A stretch of DNA of 64,000 bases from Aquamicrobium aerolatum DSM 21857 (GTDB lineage Bacteria > Pseudomonadota > Alphaproteobacteria > Rhizobiales > Rhizobiaceae): assembly GCF_900113935.1 (NCBI RefSeq), contig NZ_FORF01000002.1, positions 62,001 to 126,000 on the forward strand, in the 5' to 3' direction. Made by a program: the position numbers and the translations under genes. Each line of letters begins with the position of its first letter. Position 1 is the stretch's first letter. Positions 35,202 to 46,819 of the stretch are shown piece by piece. The notes under the pieces were generated by a model. That model did no database searches, was not told the DNA's origin, and worked only from the letters and a program-made list of their open reading frames with translations.

Positions 35202-36632
35202 ATGCTTGCAACTCACATACAGGCGCTGCAGACGATGCTCGGCGAGAAGGGTCTTCTCGCCGCGCGTGCCGACATGGAGGCCTATGAAACCGGCGCGCGC
35301 TACGACAAGGGAAAAGCTGCCTTTGTCGCGCGCCCGGCTTCGACCGACGCGGTGTCTGCGGTGGTCGCCTATTGCGTTGAGCATGACATCACGCTGATCC
35401 CGCAGTCGGGAAATACCGGGCTGGTGTCCGGCTCGACACCCGATGCAAGCGGGAATGAAGCGGTTCTCAGCCTTGACCGGCTGGCCGATCTGTTCGAGCT
35501 CGATCCAGTCAACCGGACGGTCAAGGTTGGCGCTGGCATGCGCCTGTCGGACCTCAACGCCCGGCTGGAAGAGCATGGCCTGTTCTTCCCGATTGATCTG
35601 GGCGCAGACCCGCGCATCGGCGGCATGCTGGCCACCAATACGGGTGGCTCGCGCTTTCTGCGCTATGGCGACGTGCGGCACAATGTGCTGGGTCTGACGG
35701 CCGTGCTGGCCGATCAGGCGGGGACGGTCCTCGACCTGTCCAATGCGCTGCGCAAGAACAATACCGGCGTCGACTGGAAACAGATCTTCATCGGCACGTC
35801 GGGCGCGTTCGGCATCATCACCGAATGCGTGCTCAACGTCGTACCGCTGCCGCGCCAGAGCGCGACGGCGCTGCTGGTGCCGTCCGACACGTCGAAGGTG
35901 CCGGCCCTGCTGCTGGCGCTGGAAGATGCATTTGGTTCCTATCTGTCGGCACTGGAAGGCATGTCGGGCAATGCGTTGCGCGCCGCGCTCGACCATGTCC
36001 CGTCGCTGCGCAATCCGTTTCAGGCCAGCACAGCGCCGGAATTTGCCATCCTGCTTGAAATTTCGCGGGTCAACGCGCCACGGGAAGGCGAACAGCCGCT
36101 CGATGCGATGCTGGAAGAAGTGCTCGCGCTGATCTGGGAGCAGGAAGAAGGCCTGCTTGACGATGCGTTCGTCGGCCCGCCCCATGAATTGTGGGCCTTG
36201 CGCCACGCGCTGTCGGAAGGCGTCAAGCATTCCGGCCGCCTGATCGCCTTCGATCTGGCATTCCGGCGCGGCGACGTCATGCGCTTTCTCGATCAGATGA
36301 AGGCGCAGCTGCCGGATCATTTCCCCGGCGTGACGATCTGCGATTTCGGCCATATTGGCGATGGCGGCGTGCACTTCAATCTGGTGGTCGCCAGCGACGA
36401 TCCGCGCCTTGCCGACGAGCGTTTCGAACTGGCGTTGCGCGACTGGGTCTTTGCGGTCTGCGTCAACGAGTTTCAGGGCAGCTTCAGTGCCGAACATGCC
36501 ATCGGCCGCAAGAACCAGGCATTTTACGACCGCTACACGCCGCAGGAGCTTCGAAAACTCGGCGCGGCGTTGAAAACAATCACCTCACCCGGTCCGCTTG
36601 GATCGGTCGATTTTGGAACCATGGAGAACTGA
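35202..36632 (+). CDS. D-2-hydroxyglutarate dehydrogenase-like FAD protein
   Basis: The 476-residue flavoprotein has the PCMH FAD domain (IPQSGNTGLVSG, GGMLATNTGGSRFLRYGD) and the C-terminal metal-site motif GHIGDGGVHFNL found in D2HGDH and D-lactate dehydrogenase relatives. It should oxidise D-2-hydroxyglutarate, the HglS product, to 2-oxoglutarate. The gene starts 9 bases after the hglS stop and ends 2 bases before the aldehyde dehydrogenase ATG. Confidence 0.85.
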   Translation: MLATHIQALQTMLGEKGLLAARADMEAYETGARYDKGKAAFVARPASTDAVSAVVAYCVEHDITLIPQSGNTGLVSGSTPDASGNEAVLSLDRLADLFELDPVNRTVKVGAGMRLSDLNARLEEHGLFFPIDLGADPRIGGMLATNTGGSRFLRYGDVRHNVLGLTAVLADQAGTVLDLSNALRKNNTGVDWKQIFIGTSGAFGIITECVLNVVPLPRQSATALLVPSDTSKVPALLLALEDAFGSYLSALEGMSGNALRAALDHVPSLRNPFQASTAPEFAILLEISRVNAPREGEQPLDAMLEEVLALIWEQEEGLLDDAFVGPPHELWALRHALSEGVKHSGRLIAFDLAFRRGDVMRFLDQMKAQLPDHFPGVTICDFGHIGDGGVHFNLVVASDDPRLADERFELALRDWVFAVCVNEFQGSFSAEHAIGRKNQAFYDRYTPQELRKLGAALKTITSPGPLGSVDFGTMEN

Positions 36633-36634
36633 CG

Positions 36635-39402
<2,768 letters not shown>

Positions 39403-39408
39403 CAATAC

Positions 39409-39439
39409 GAAAAAGGGGGCTCAAGCGGCCCCCTTTTTT
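39409..39439 (+). terminator. Rho-independent terminator of the hglS operon
   Basis: AAAAAGGGGGC and GCCCCCTTTTTT form a G-C stem with flanking A and T runs around a short loop, beginning about 7 bases after the aminotransferase stop. Read in the other direction it also has a T run, so it can serve the convergent isomerase gene. Confidence 0.9.
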
Positions 39440-39468
39440 GTATCAGCTGGCTTTTTGTATCAGCTGGC
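39435..39468. repeat. 17-base tandem duplication at a gene end
   Basis: TTTTTGTATCAGCTGGC occurs twice in a row, at 39435-39451 and 39452-39468. The second copy holds the stop codon and last codons of the minus-strand isomerase gene; the first lies between that stop and the terminator. It looks like a recent slippage or repair event. Confidence 0.8.
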
Positions 39469-40299
39469 TGGCAGCACATTGCGCAAGGCTGTCACCGACT
39501 GCGCAAGCGCGGCATTCGGATCGAGATAATAGCGCGCATTGGTGATCTCGATCGACAATGCACCGGTGTAGCCCGACGCATTCAGCTCGGCGATGATTTC
39601 GCCAGCCGACAAGACACCGTCACCCCACGCCAGATGGCTTCCCGACGGTTCGGAATCGATCATATGGACGTGGGCGAGACGATCTCCAAGAACTGAAATG
39701 TAGTCCTTGACGCTTTCGCGCGTACCAAGTGCGCCTGCCGTATCCAGCATGCCGAACATCACCTTCGAGCCAACGGCATCAAGCAATGCGCCGAGTTCCC
39801 TGGCGGTGGCCGCGATGTTGGACCAGGCCGGCGGCAACGCTTCCAGAAAGAGCTTCTGGCCGAGCTTGTCGGCGCGATCGGCAATCAGCCCGAGCGCATC
39901 GGCACAGCGGTCGAAAGCATCTCTCGCCGACTGATCGGCAAAGCCCGAGCCGGGCGTGACCAAGACTGCCGGGCTTCCCATCTCCACCGACATTTCGAGG
40001 CTTTCGAGAAAGTAGCGGATCGAGCGATCCCGCAACGCCGCCTGCGGCGAACCGAGATTGATCGGATAGACGCATTGTTCCGGCGTGAAGCAGGCGATTT
40101 TCATGCCGCGCTGGCTGACCGATGCGCCCAACTCTCTCGCGTCGGCAAGCGTGCGGTCGCCCAGATAAAAATGCGGGGCGGCGCCCCATATCTCCACCAA
40201 CGGCAATTGCAGCGCTTCGGCGTCGTCCAGAAAGCGATCGAAGCTGTGACGGAAATAATGAAAGTTCATGCCGCAAATATCGGCCTGGCTGATGGTCAT
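39460..40299 (-). CDS. Sugar phosphate isomerase/epimerase, FrlC-like TIM barrel
   Basis: The 279-residue protein is an AP-endonuclease-2-type barrel with metal-ligand candidates in FLEALPPAWSN, GMLDTAGA, HVHMIDSEPSG and LSIEITN. Its size is that of FrlC (about 276), the fructoselysine 3-epimerase, and its neighbours include deglycase-, kinase- and GntR-type genes of the same pathway. In an Amadori locus it would interconvert epimers such as psicoselysine and fructoselysine. Other sugar epimerases share the fold, so the exact substrate is inferred. Confidence 0.75.
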   Translation of the reverse strand: MTISQADICGMNFHYFRHSFDRFLDDAEALQLPLVEIWGAAPHFYLGDRTLADARELGASVSQRGMKIACFTPEQCVYPINLGSPQAALRDRSIRYFLESLEMSVEMGSPAVLVTPGSGFADQSARDAFDRCADALGLIADRADKLGQKLFLEALPPAWSNIAATARELGALLDAVGSKVMFGMLDTAGALGTRESVKDYISVLGDRLAHVHMIDSEPSGSHLAWGDGVLSAGEIIAELNASGYTGALSIEITNARYYLDPNAALAQSVTALRNVLPAS

Positions 40300-40320
40300 T
40301 CTGGTCCTGCTTCCATGAGT

Positions 40321-41412
40321 TTATTGGCAGATGGCGATGGAACCGCGCTCGATGAACTCCGCCGGCATCATGACGGGGCGGGCAGCGACTTCGCTGCCAT
40401 TGATGCGCTCCAAGAGCATCGTCGCGGCGGATTCGCCCATGGCGCTGCGCGGCTGGGCGACGGTCGAAATGCCGGGCGAAAGAAAGTCCATCCAGTCGAG
40501 GTCGTCAAAACAGACAAGCGAAAGCTGGTCGGGCACTGTCAGTCCGGCAGCCGACACCGCGCGGATGACGCCTTCAGACATCGTGCCGTCATTCGAAAAC
40601 AGCGCCGTGGGCCGATCCGGTTTGTTGATGAATTCGCCGACGACTTTCTCGGCTGCCTTGGCCGAATAGGCACCGACGCGGCAGATCAGCGAGCAATCAA
40701 CCGGCAGTCCTGCCCGGCGATGGGCGCGAAGATAGCCAAGCAGGCGCTGCCAGCTGGGATAGAGCGTGTCCGTCGACAACACGTCACCTTCAAGACCGCG
40801 CTTAACGAAACCGTCCAGCCCACCTTCAAGGTCTTCGAGCAATTCGCCGACAAATCCGATGCGGTGGTGCGAGGCGGCAATCAGCGCCTGCACGCCGCGC
40901 TCGGCGGCGGTGATATTGTCAACCGTCACGCGGTCGACGTCGAGGCCGGAGACGGTGCGGTCCAACAAAACGAGAGGCAGGCCATCGGCGTGCAGATCGC
41001 GCAAATGCTGCGCGTTGCGCGTGTCGCAGGGCGAGACGATCAGGCCATCGACCTGCTTTTCCAGGAGAAGATTGACGGCGCCGATCTCCTTTTGCAGGTT
41101 TTCGTCGGAATTGACGATCAGCAAGCCGAAATCATGGCTTTCCACCACATCGGCAATGCCGCGCAGGATCGACGCGTAAAACGGGTTCTGGATATCGCCG
41201 GCGACAACTCCGATCGTGCGGGTCTTGCCGGTGATGAGGCTGCGGGCCAGCGCATTGGTGCGATAGCCAAGCTTCTTGGCTGCCTCCATCACCTGGGCGC
41301 GGGTTTCTTCCTTCGAATAGCCATAGCGGCCGAGAACCCGGCCGGCCGTCGCGGTTGAAACCCCGGCAAGTCGTGCGACATCTGCGATGGTGGCGTTCGA
41401 TTTCTTGGCCAC
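40321..41412 (-). CDS. LacI-family transcriptional regulator
   Basis: The 363-residue protein has an N-terminal LacI helix-turn-helix (TIADVARLAGVSTATAGRVL) and a periplasmic-binding-protein-like effector domain. It sits between the isomerase and cyclodeaminase genes. The candidate operator AGGAAAGCGCTCTC at 45197 upstream of the TRAP genes has the GAAAGCGCT core bound by many LacI members. A sugar or glycated amino acid is the likely effector. Confidence 0.88.
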   Translation of the reverse strand: MAKKSNATIADVARLAGVSTATAGRVLGRYGYSKEETRAQVMEAAKKLGYRTNALARSLITGKTRTIGVVAGDIQNPFYASILRGIADVVESHDFGLLIVNSDENLQKEIGAVNLLLEKQVDGLIVSPCDTRNAQHLRDLHADGLPLVLLDRTVSGLDVDRVTVDNITAAERGVQALIAASHHRIGFVGELLEDLEGGLDGFVKRGLEGDVLSTDTLYPSWQRLLGYLRAHRRAGLPVDCSLICRVGAYSAKAAEKVVGEFINKPDRPTALFSNDGTMSEGVIRAVSAAGLTVPDQLSLVCFDDLDWMDFLSPGISTVAQPRSAMGESAATMLLERINGSEVAARPVMMPAEFIERGSIAICQ

Positions 41413-41440
41413 TGCGTTACGTATCCTCCCCGCCCCTGTT

Positions 41441-41459
41441 GGGGCCGACCCGCGGCCCC
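41441..41459. other. GC hairpin between LacI and cyclodeaminase-family genes
   Basis: GGGGCC and GGCCCC pair around a 7-base loop in the 56-base gap. There is no T run on either side, so it may be an RNA processing or stability element rather than a terminator. Confidence 0.4.
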
Positions 41460-41468
41460 GATGTCAGA

Positions 41469-42404
41469 TCATGGTGCGTTGTTCAGCGCGATGGCGGTGA
41501 ACACGTCGAGATGTGCCCCGCCGACATTCTTGAAAATGGTGATCTCGTCGGCAGATTGGCGGCCCTGCACCCTGCCCTGGGCGAGATCGAAATGATCGCC
41601 GACAATTGCTTCGGCTGCGATCAGCCCTGATGCCAGCGCGCTGCCAAGATCGCCGGTGTTTTCCATGTTGCGCCTTGTATCGACATAGATGCGCGCGCGT
41701 TGCAACGCTTCATCGTCGGTTTCGCGCAGGCTCGTCATGTAGGCTCCGACGAGATCGAGATGCGTGCCGGGCTTCAGGAGCGCCCCCTTGACCAGCGTGC
41801 GGTCCGACATGGTCACGCAGGTGATGACGTCGGCCGACTGCACCGCGGCGTCAAGATCGGCGACGGCCTGTGCGTCGACGCCATCGCCACGCAGCCCGGC
41901 GGCAACGGTTTCAGCCTTCGGAGCAGAGCGGTTCCAGATCAGAACGCGCTTCAGCGAGGGGCGCGCGGCCATATGGGCGGCGGCAAAATGCGGCGCGAGC
42001 GCGCCTGCGCCGACGACGAGCAGCACCTGCGCGTCATCGCGCGCCAACAGCGACGCGCCAAGGGCTGAATCGCCGGCGGTCTTGCGCGCCGTCATCGCCG
42101 CGCCATCGGCAACCAGAAGCGGAGCGCCGGTCGTGCCATCGAACATCGCCACCAGACCCTGAACATTGGGCTGCGGCGGGGTCAGTTTCTCATTGCCGGG
42201 AAAAACGCCGACCATCTTTACGGCAATCGGGCCATTCGGCACCCAGCCCGGCAAGGTGATGAACTGGTTGCCGCTGCCGGCAGGATCCTGCTGGACGACG
42301 ACATCGGACACCGGCATCGCCTCGCGATGGGCTTTCGCCAAGGCCTCGATGAGATAGGTCCAGGGCAAGGCGGCGTGGACAGCTGCGGCGTCGAAAACTT
42401 TCAT
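41469..42404 (-). CDS. Ornithine cyclodeaminase / mu-crystallin family protein
   Basis: The 311-residue protein has the NAD-binding core VLLVVGAGALAPHFAAAHMA and the family segments GDSALGASLLARDDA and HLDLVGAY. Members include ornithine and lysine cyclodeaminases and ketimine reductases that make L-pipecolate. ATG 42404 has GAGGAA 5 bases upstream. In a locus expected to release lysine, beside an aminoadipate-semialdehyde operon, formation of pipecolate (from lysine or from piperideine-2-carboxylate) is an attractive role, but sequence alone does not set the substrate. Confidence 0.8.
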   Translation of the reverse strand: MKVFDAAAVHAALPWTYLIEALAKAHREAMPVSDVVVQQDPAGSGNQFITLPGWVPNGPIAVKMVGVFPGNEKLTPPQPNVQGLVAMFDGTTGAPLLVADGAAMTARKTAGDSALGASLLARDDAQVLLVVGAGALAPHFAAAHMAARPSLKRVLIWNRSAPKAETVAAGLRGDGVDAQAVADLDAAVQSADVITCVTMSDRTLVKGALLKPGTHLDLVGAYMTSLRETDDEALQRARIYVDTRRNMENTGDLGSALASGLIAAEAIVGDHFDLAQGRVQGRQSADEITIFKNVGGAHLDVFTAIALNNAP

Positions 42405-42434
42405 GGCGTTCCTCAAGGCAACCCGGCAAAGGGG

Positions 42435-43139
42435 TCAGGTCTTAACGGTCAGCGTGACCAGATGACAGGGAGTGACGGTCTGCGACAAGGCAAGCGGCTC
42501 GCCTTGCGCGTCGAGTATCCATTTTTCGATGCGATAGACCGGCTCGGTAGTGGAGACACCCAGAACTTCGGCCTCGGATGCGCGGGCAAAGCCGACATCA
42601 ATGCTGCGTTCAGCGCCGGCTGGCTCGATGCCATAGGCTTCACGCAATGCGCCAAAGAAGCTCTTCCCGACTGCGACAGGTTCAAGGACAGCTGCAAAGC
42701 GCCGGGGATCGAGAAACAGCGTCTCCAGCGTGATCGGCCGGTCGTTGATTTCGAGCAGGCGCAGGAAGCGGACAAGCCGGTCTGCCGCCAGTCGCGCGGC
42801 AATGTCCGGCGCATCGATATGGTCATCGCGACTGAGGACGCGATGACCTGCCTTGTGGCCGCTGCCCTGGGCAACGTCGGCGAAACCCGAAAGCGAGATC
42901 GTCTGCTGCACCTTGCGCGGCGCAACGTAGGTTCCCCTACCCTGCTGGCGCACCAGCAGACCCTCGGCGCACAATTCACCAACTGCGCGCCGCAGGGTGA
43001 TCCGGCTGACGCCATAAGTGGCGCACAGCTCGAATTCCGGCGGCAGGAAACTGCCTTCGGCAAGACGACCGGCTTCCATCTCGGACAGGAGCTTGCGGCG
43101 GACCTGTTCGTAAAGCGGCAGAAGATCGTCTTGCGCCAT
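42435..43139 (-). CDS. GntR-family regulator with UTRA domain (FrlR-like)
   Basis: The 234-residue protein has an N-terminal winged helix (LPPEFELCATYGVSRITLRRAV) and a UTRA/HutC effector domain. It follows the SIS deglycase gene by 8 bases, as frlR accompanies the fructoselysine genes in enteric bacteria. It probably represses the divergent pair of transcripts that start at 44152 and 44279, with a glycated amino acid or its phosphate as inducer. Confidence 0.83.
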   Translation of the reverse strand: MAQDDLLPLYEQVRRKLLSEMEAGRLAEGSFLPPEFELCATYGVSRITLRRAVGELCAEGLLVRQQGRGTYVAPRKVQQTISLSGFADVAQGSGHKAGHRVLSRDDHIDAPDIAARLAADRLVRFLRLLEINDRPITLETLFLDPRRFAAVLEPVAVGKSFFGALREAYGIEPAGAERSIDVGFARASEAEVLGVSTTEPVYRIEKWILDAQGEPLALSQTVTPCHLVTLTVKT

Positions 43140-43147
43140 TAATCGCC

Positions 43148-44152
43148 TCAGTAGTCGGAAAGCTTCTTCATGTAGCGGCGGCCATCCAGCATCACCTGCT
43201 CGCGGAACGCGGCGACCTTATAGATGAAGCGCCACAGCGTGTCGAAGAAGATCAGCGGCACGACATTGCCCTGGAAGCGCTCGTCGATGCCGGTCAGGTC
43301 CAGCTTGGCGGCGTCGAGCACGAGAATGTTCTCGGCCTTGCCGAAGCGATGCAGGAAGGTGTCGGCGCGCTCATCCAGCTCGCGCGTGGAATCGAGCCCC
43401 TTCATCAGCACGAAGCAGCGCGTTTCGTCGAGCACTTCGAATGGGCCGTGGAAAAACTCGTTGGAGTGGATCGCTTGGCTGTTGATCCACTGCATTTCCA
43501 TCAGCACGCAGATGGCGAAGGAATAGGCGGCACCATAGGCAGCGCCGGAAGCCATCGTGTAGACGACATCCTGCTTGGCAAAATGCTCGGCATAACGATC
43601 CCACAGCGGCGCATAGGTGTCCTGGGCGCGGTCGATGGCGGCCTGCAAATTGCACAGGCTGTCGATCAGCGGCTGGGTCAGGTCTTCGCCACCGGTTGCG
43701 GCAACCAGGCCCATCACGATCTGGTAGATGATCGAATAGTTGCTGTCGCGCGCATCGATCGGCGTGCCGGTGGTGTAAGGCGCTTCAAACTTGACCGGGA
43801 AATCCACAGCGGTGCCGAGCGGCGAGCCTGGCTCGACGGTCAGACCGATGGTGGTTGCACCCTTTTCGCGCGCATATTTGGCGGCAGCGGTGGTTTCCTT
43901 GGTGGTGCCGGTCATCGAGCACAGGATGACGAGCGAGTCGGCGCCAAGACGCTTGGGGGCACGGGCGACAAATTCTGCGGCGTTGTAGACGTCGGACGGC
44001 AGCGCGCCATGCTGGTCGAGCATGAACTTCGCCGGGTGCATGATCGACAGCGAACCGCCGCAAGCGACGAAAAACACATGGCGCAGCGCGCTCGCGTCAA
44101 TGGAGGAAAGAGCGGCCGAAACGGCCGGGTGGAAGCGATCTGGAAGAGTCAT
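43148..44152 (-). CDS. SIS-domain sugar isomerase/deglycase (FrlB-like)
   Basis: This 334-residue protein carries two SIS domains, with FVACGGSLSIMHPAK near residue 30, CSMTGTTKETTAAAKYA near 80, and a conserved acid segment HSNEFFHGPFEVLDE near 230 like that of the fructoselysine-6-phosphate deglycase FrlB and glucosamine-6-phosphate deaminase relatives. It should split a 6-phosphorylated Amadori compound into glucose 6-phosphate and the free amino acid. It is divergent from the PfkB kinase gene. Confidence 0.82.
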   Translation of the reverse strand: MTLPDRFHPAVSAALSSIDASALRHVFFVACGGSLSIMHPAKFMLDQHGALPSDVYNAAEFVARAPKRLGADSLVILCSMTGTTKETTAAAKYAREKGATTIGLTVEPGSPLGTAVDFPVKFEAPYTTGTPIDARDSNYSIIYQIVMGLVAATGGEDLTQPLIDSLCNLQAAIDRAQDTYAPLWDRYAEHFAKQDVVYTMASGAAYGAAYSFAICVLMEMQWINSQAIHSNEFFHGPFEVLDETRCFVLMKGLDSTRELDERADTFLHRFGKAENILVLDAAKLDLTGIDERFQGNVVPLIFFDTLWRFIYKVAAFREQVMLDGRRYMKKLSDY

Positions 44153-44278
44153 CTGCTATCACCTTTCTGATAAGATGACATAAGACATATTAATTTCTCT
44201 GGCTGGGTGTCAAGCAGGATTGACAAGTCGTGCAAAATATTGCGAACGTTCTCACAATGCCACAGAAATGAGATACAC
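44153..44278. promoter_or_regulatory. Divergent promoter region, deglycase / kinase
   Basis: 126 AT-rich bases with AGATGACATAAGACATATT close to the deglycase start; the GACATAAGACAT direct repeat is a candidate GntR site. The kinase start GTG at 44279 has only a weak upstream site (TGAGA). Confidence 0.5.
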
Positions 44279-45187
44279 GTGTCACAAACTGCACCTAAGA
44301 TCCTTGCCTTTAGCGACAACGTCGTCGACTGCTATCGCGATCAGGGCCGCATGTACCCAGGCGGCAATTGCGTCAATCATGCGGTGTTTGCGCGCCGCTT
44401 CGGGGCGGTCGCAGCCTATGCCGGCGCGGTCGCCGACGATGCAGCAGGGCGCGCCATTCGCGACGCTTTCATCAAGGAAGGCGTCGATACTTCATTGCTG
44501 CGCACCGTGCCGGGACAAACCGCCTATTGCGTGATCGCCAACGAAGATGGCGAGCGGGTGTTTGTCGGCGCCAATCTCGGCGTGTCGATTATCGCACCGT
44601 CAGAGGCGGATCTTGAATGGCTTGCGAGCGCCGATGCGATCCACACCGGGCGCTCAAGCCATGTCGATGCGTGGTTGCCGCATTTCGCGTCCGTGACACG
44701 GGTTTCATATGATCTTGCGACCGTTCGCGACGAGGCACGCGTTGCCAGCATTGCGCCTCACTGCTTTCTGGTCGGATTTTCCGGTGGCGATCTGAACCGC
44801 GAAGATGCCATGCAACTTGCAGCAATGGCCCACCGTTATGGTGCGCAGTGGGTGGTGATCACGCGCGGCGCGGAAGGGGCGCTTCTGTCAAGCCGTGACG
44901 GTACCCACGAAGCGCCAGCCGTGCCCGTCGATCCGGTCGACACGCTGGGCGCGGGCGATACTTTTATTGCGCGGACCCTGGTCGGACTTCTTCGCGGCGA
45001 AGCGCCGAGCACCATTCTGGGTGCGGCTGCAAAGGCCGCGGCAGAGACCTGCCTGGCCCTGGGTGCGTTTGGTCATGGCGTCGCGATGGATGTCGATCTT
45101 TCGACGATGCAAAGCCTTGAAGAGATTTATGCGACCACCCGGCCGGTGGCTGCACCCAAGATCGACGGATCGCCTGTCGACGCATGA
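44279..45187 (+). CDS. PfkB-family sugar kinase (FrlD-like)
   Basis: The 302-residue kinase has the PfkB signatures PGGNCVNHAVFARRFG near the N terminus and DPVDTLGAGDTFIAR with the catalytic Asp near the C terminus. In this setting it would phosphorylate carbon 6 of a fructosyl-amino acid for the deglycase, as FrlD does. I start it at GTG 44279, which places ILAFSDNVVDCY at the N terminus; an ATG at 44207 lies in the promoter region. Confidence 0.8.
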   Translation: MSQTAPKILAFSDNVVDCYRDQGRMYPGGNCVNHAVFARRFGAVAAYAGAVADDAAGRAIRDAFIKEGVDTSLLRTVPGQTAYCVIANEDGERVFVGANLGVSIIAPSEADLEWLASADAIHTGRSSHVDAWLPHFASVTRVSYDLATVRDEARVASIAPHCFLVGFSGGDLNREDAMQLAAMAHRYGAQWVVITRGAEGALLSSRDGTHEAPAVPVDPVDTLGAGDTFIARTLVGLLRGEAPSTILGAAAKAAAETCLALGAFGHGVAMDVDLSTMQSLEEIYATTRPVAAPKIDGSPVDA

Positions 45188-45196
45188 GGAATGGAT

Positions 45197-45210
45197 AGGA
45201 AAGCGCTCTC
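45197..45210. promoter_or_regulatory. Candidate LacI-type operator upstream of the TRAP transporter
   Basis: AGGAAAGCGCTCTC is near-palindromic with the central AGCGCT typical of LacI-family operators. It lies between the kinase stop and the TRAP receptor gene, 72-85 bases before its ATG. The LacI-type gene at 40321 is the obvious candidate partner. Confidence 0.5.
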
Positions 45211-45238
45211 ACAAAATGCGCTGTCCGTCTGAAGCACC

Positions 45239-45255
45239 CTGCACATATTGTGCAG
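45239..45255. promoter_or_regulatory. 17-base palindrome upstream of the TRAP transporter
   Basis: CTGCACATATTGTGCAG is a perfect 7+3+7 palindrome ending 26 bases before the TRAP receptor ATG, suitable as a dimeric regulator site. It is separate from the LacI-like site about 30 bases upstream. Confidence 0.5.
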
Positions 45256-45281
45256 ATAGAGGACAAACTGGAGGACTATCA

Positions 45282-46280
45282 ATGAACTATTTCGCGTCAC
45301 CACTTCGCCTGCTGGCTGCTGCCGCAACAATGTCGACCATGCTGACCGGGGTTGCCCTGTCGCAGGACCTGACGATCCGCATTGCGACCGTGAATTCGCC
45401 GACCAGCGAATCCTGGAAGGGCGTCATGGCCACCGCAGAGCGCGTCACCGCCCGCACAGACGGTCGCGTGAAGTTTGAAGGCTTCCCGTCGGGCCAGCTT
45501 GGCAGCACGACCGACTCGATCGAGCAGGCCAGCCAGGGTCTGCCGGTGATGACCTTCACCTCGGCCTCGTTCCTGTCGTCGTTCGGCGTACCCGAGCTGT
45601 CGATTGTCGAGGGCCCTTTCGTCGTTTCCAACACAGACGAAGCTGAAAAGCTGGCATTTTCCGACCTGCTGCAGGGCTATTATGACCGTCTTGCCGAAAC
45701 GGCGGGCATTCGTGTGGTCGCGATCAACTGGTTCGACGGGCCGCGTCACATGATCGGCACTGCCGGCTATCCTGAGCCAGCTGACCTGAAGGGCGTGCGC
45801 ATGCGCGTGCCGCCGGTCGAAACCTGGCTGAAGACATTTCAGCCGCTCGGCGTAGTCGCCACAACCGTGGAAGCCGCAGAAGTCTATTCGGCGCTGTCGC
45901 AGGGCGTCGTCACCGCCGCAGAAAGCCCGCTCACAGGCCTGCGCGCCTCGGGCTGGCAGGAAGTTGCCAAGGAAATCACCCTCACGGGTCATTTCAACCT
46001 CTTCACCGGCTGGGTGATGAGCGAGGCCGCGTTCCAGCAGATGAGCGATGCAGACCGGGCGATCCTGCTTGAAGAATTCCGCAAGGGCGGCCAGGATCTG
46101 ACCAAGGTATCGGCGGATCTGGAGACCGAAATCCGCACCGAATTCGAGGCACAGGGCGTGACGTTCCACGAGGCGGACCTTGATGCCTATCGCGAAGCCA
46201 CGGCAAGCTTCTATACGAGCTTCCCTGCATGGCCTGCGGGGCTTTATGATCAGGTCCGGGCAGCAGCAACCGGCGAATAA
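45282..46280 (+). CDS. TRAP transporter solute-binding protein (DctP-like)
   Basis: The 332-residue periplasmic receptor starts with a signal peptide (LLAAAATMSTMLTGVALSQ) and shows the DctP pattern, including GVRMRVPPVETWLK and AEVYSALSQGVVTAAESPL. CTGGAGGACTATCA precedes ATG 45282. Uptake by a TRAP system instead of an ABC transporter or permease sets this locus apart from known enteric frl and agrobacterial soc systems. TRAP receptors usually bind organic acids, which fits a fructosyl-amino acid carboxylate. Confidence 0.9.
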   Translation: MNYFASPLRLLAAAATMSTMLTGVALSQDLTIRIATVNSPTSESWKGVMATAERVTARTDGRVKFEGFPSGQLGSTTDSIEQASQGLPVMTFTSASFLSSFGVPELSIVEGPFVVSNTDEAEKLAFSDLLQGYYDRLAETAGIRVVAINWFDGPRHMIGTAGYPEPADLKGVRMRVPPVETWLKTFQPLGVVATTVEAAEVYSALSQGVVTAAESPLTGLRASGWQEVAKEITLTGHFNLFTGWVMSEAAFQQMSDADRAILLEEFRKGGQDLTKVSADLETEIRTEFEAQGVTFHEADLDAYREATASFYTSFPAWPAGLYDQVRAAATGE

Positions 46281-46348
46281 TCCAAGCGTGGCCGGGTGAA
46301 TCTTCTGATTTGCCCGGCCGTTGTTCATCGTGGAGGCACGTCGTAGCA

Positions 46349-46819
46349 ATGAAAGTTCTGCGTACGATACTCGAATTTGTCGGCGTGACCGTCCCGGCAC
46401 TTCTGCTGGCCGCACTTGTGACCATTGTCATGGCAGACGTTGTGGCGCGCAATTTCTTCGCCATGTCGATCATGTGGGCACAAGAACTTGCCGTGATCCT
46501 CATGGCAGCCGCTGTCTGGTTTGGTCTTTCAGGCGCTGCAATGCACGGACAATTGTTCGGCATTTCGCTATTTGTCGATCGCCTGCCTGCGCGACTTGCA
46601 ATCTTGGCGCGGCTTGTCGCCGACTTGCTGGTGCTCCTGATCGCATCGCAAGTGATCCGCGCTGCCTTCGCGCAGATAACAACGGCGCGTTTCACCACGT
46701 TTCTCGTCCTCGGCTGGCCGAAATGGATCGTCGCCGCAATGCTCGCGACAGGCATGATGCTCGTCATCGTCGGTCGCCTTCTTGATATGGCTGAGAGTTT
46801 CAGGAAGGTACGCTCGTGA
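46349..46819 (+). CDS. TRAP transporter small permease (DctQ-like)
   Basis: The 156-residue membrane protein has four hydrophobic segments and the conserved VVARNFFAMSIMWAQELAV region of DctQ. ATG 46349 follows TGGAGG by about 10 bases. It overlaps the large permease gene by GTGA. Confidence 0.88.
   Translation: MKVLRTILEFVGVTVPALLLAALVTIVMADVVARNFFAMSIMWAQELAVILMAAAVWFGLSGAAMHGQLFGISLFVDRLPARLAILARLVADLLVLLIASQVIRAAFAQITTARFTTFLVLGWPKWIVAAMLATGMMLVIVGRLLDMAESFRKVRS

Noticed and set aside
34866-36497. 543-codon minus-strand frame opposite hglS and the D-2-hydroxyglutarate dehydrogenase-like gene
   Set aside because: It crosses two tightly spaced real genes, including the gap between them, and shows no domain.
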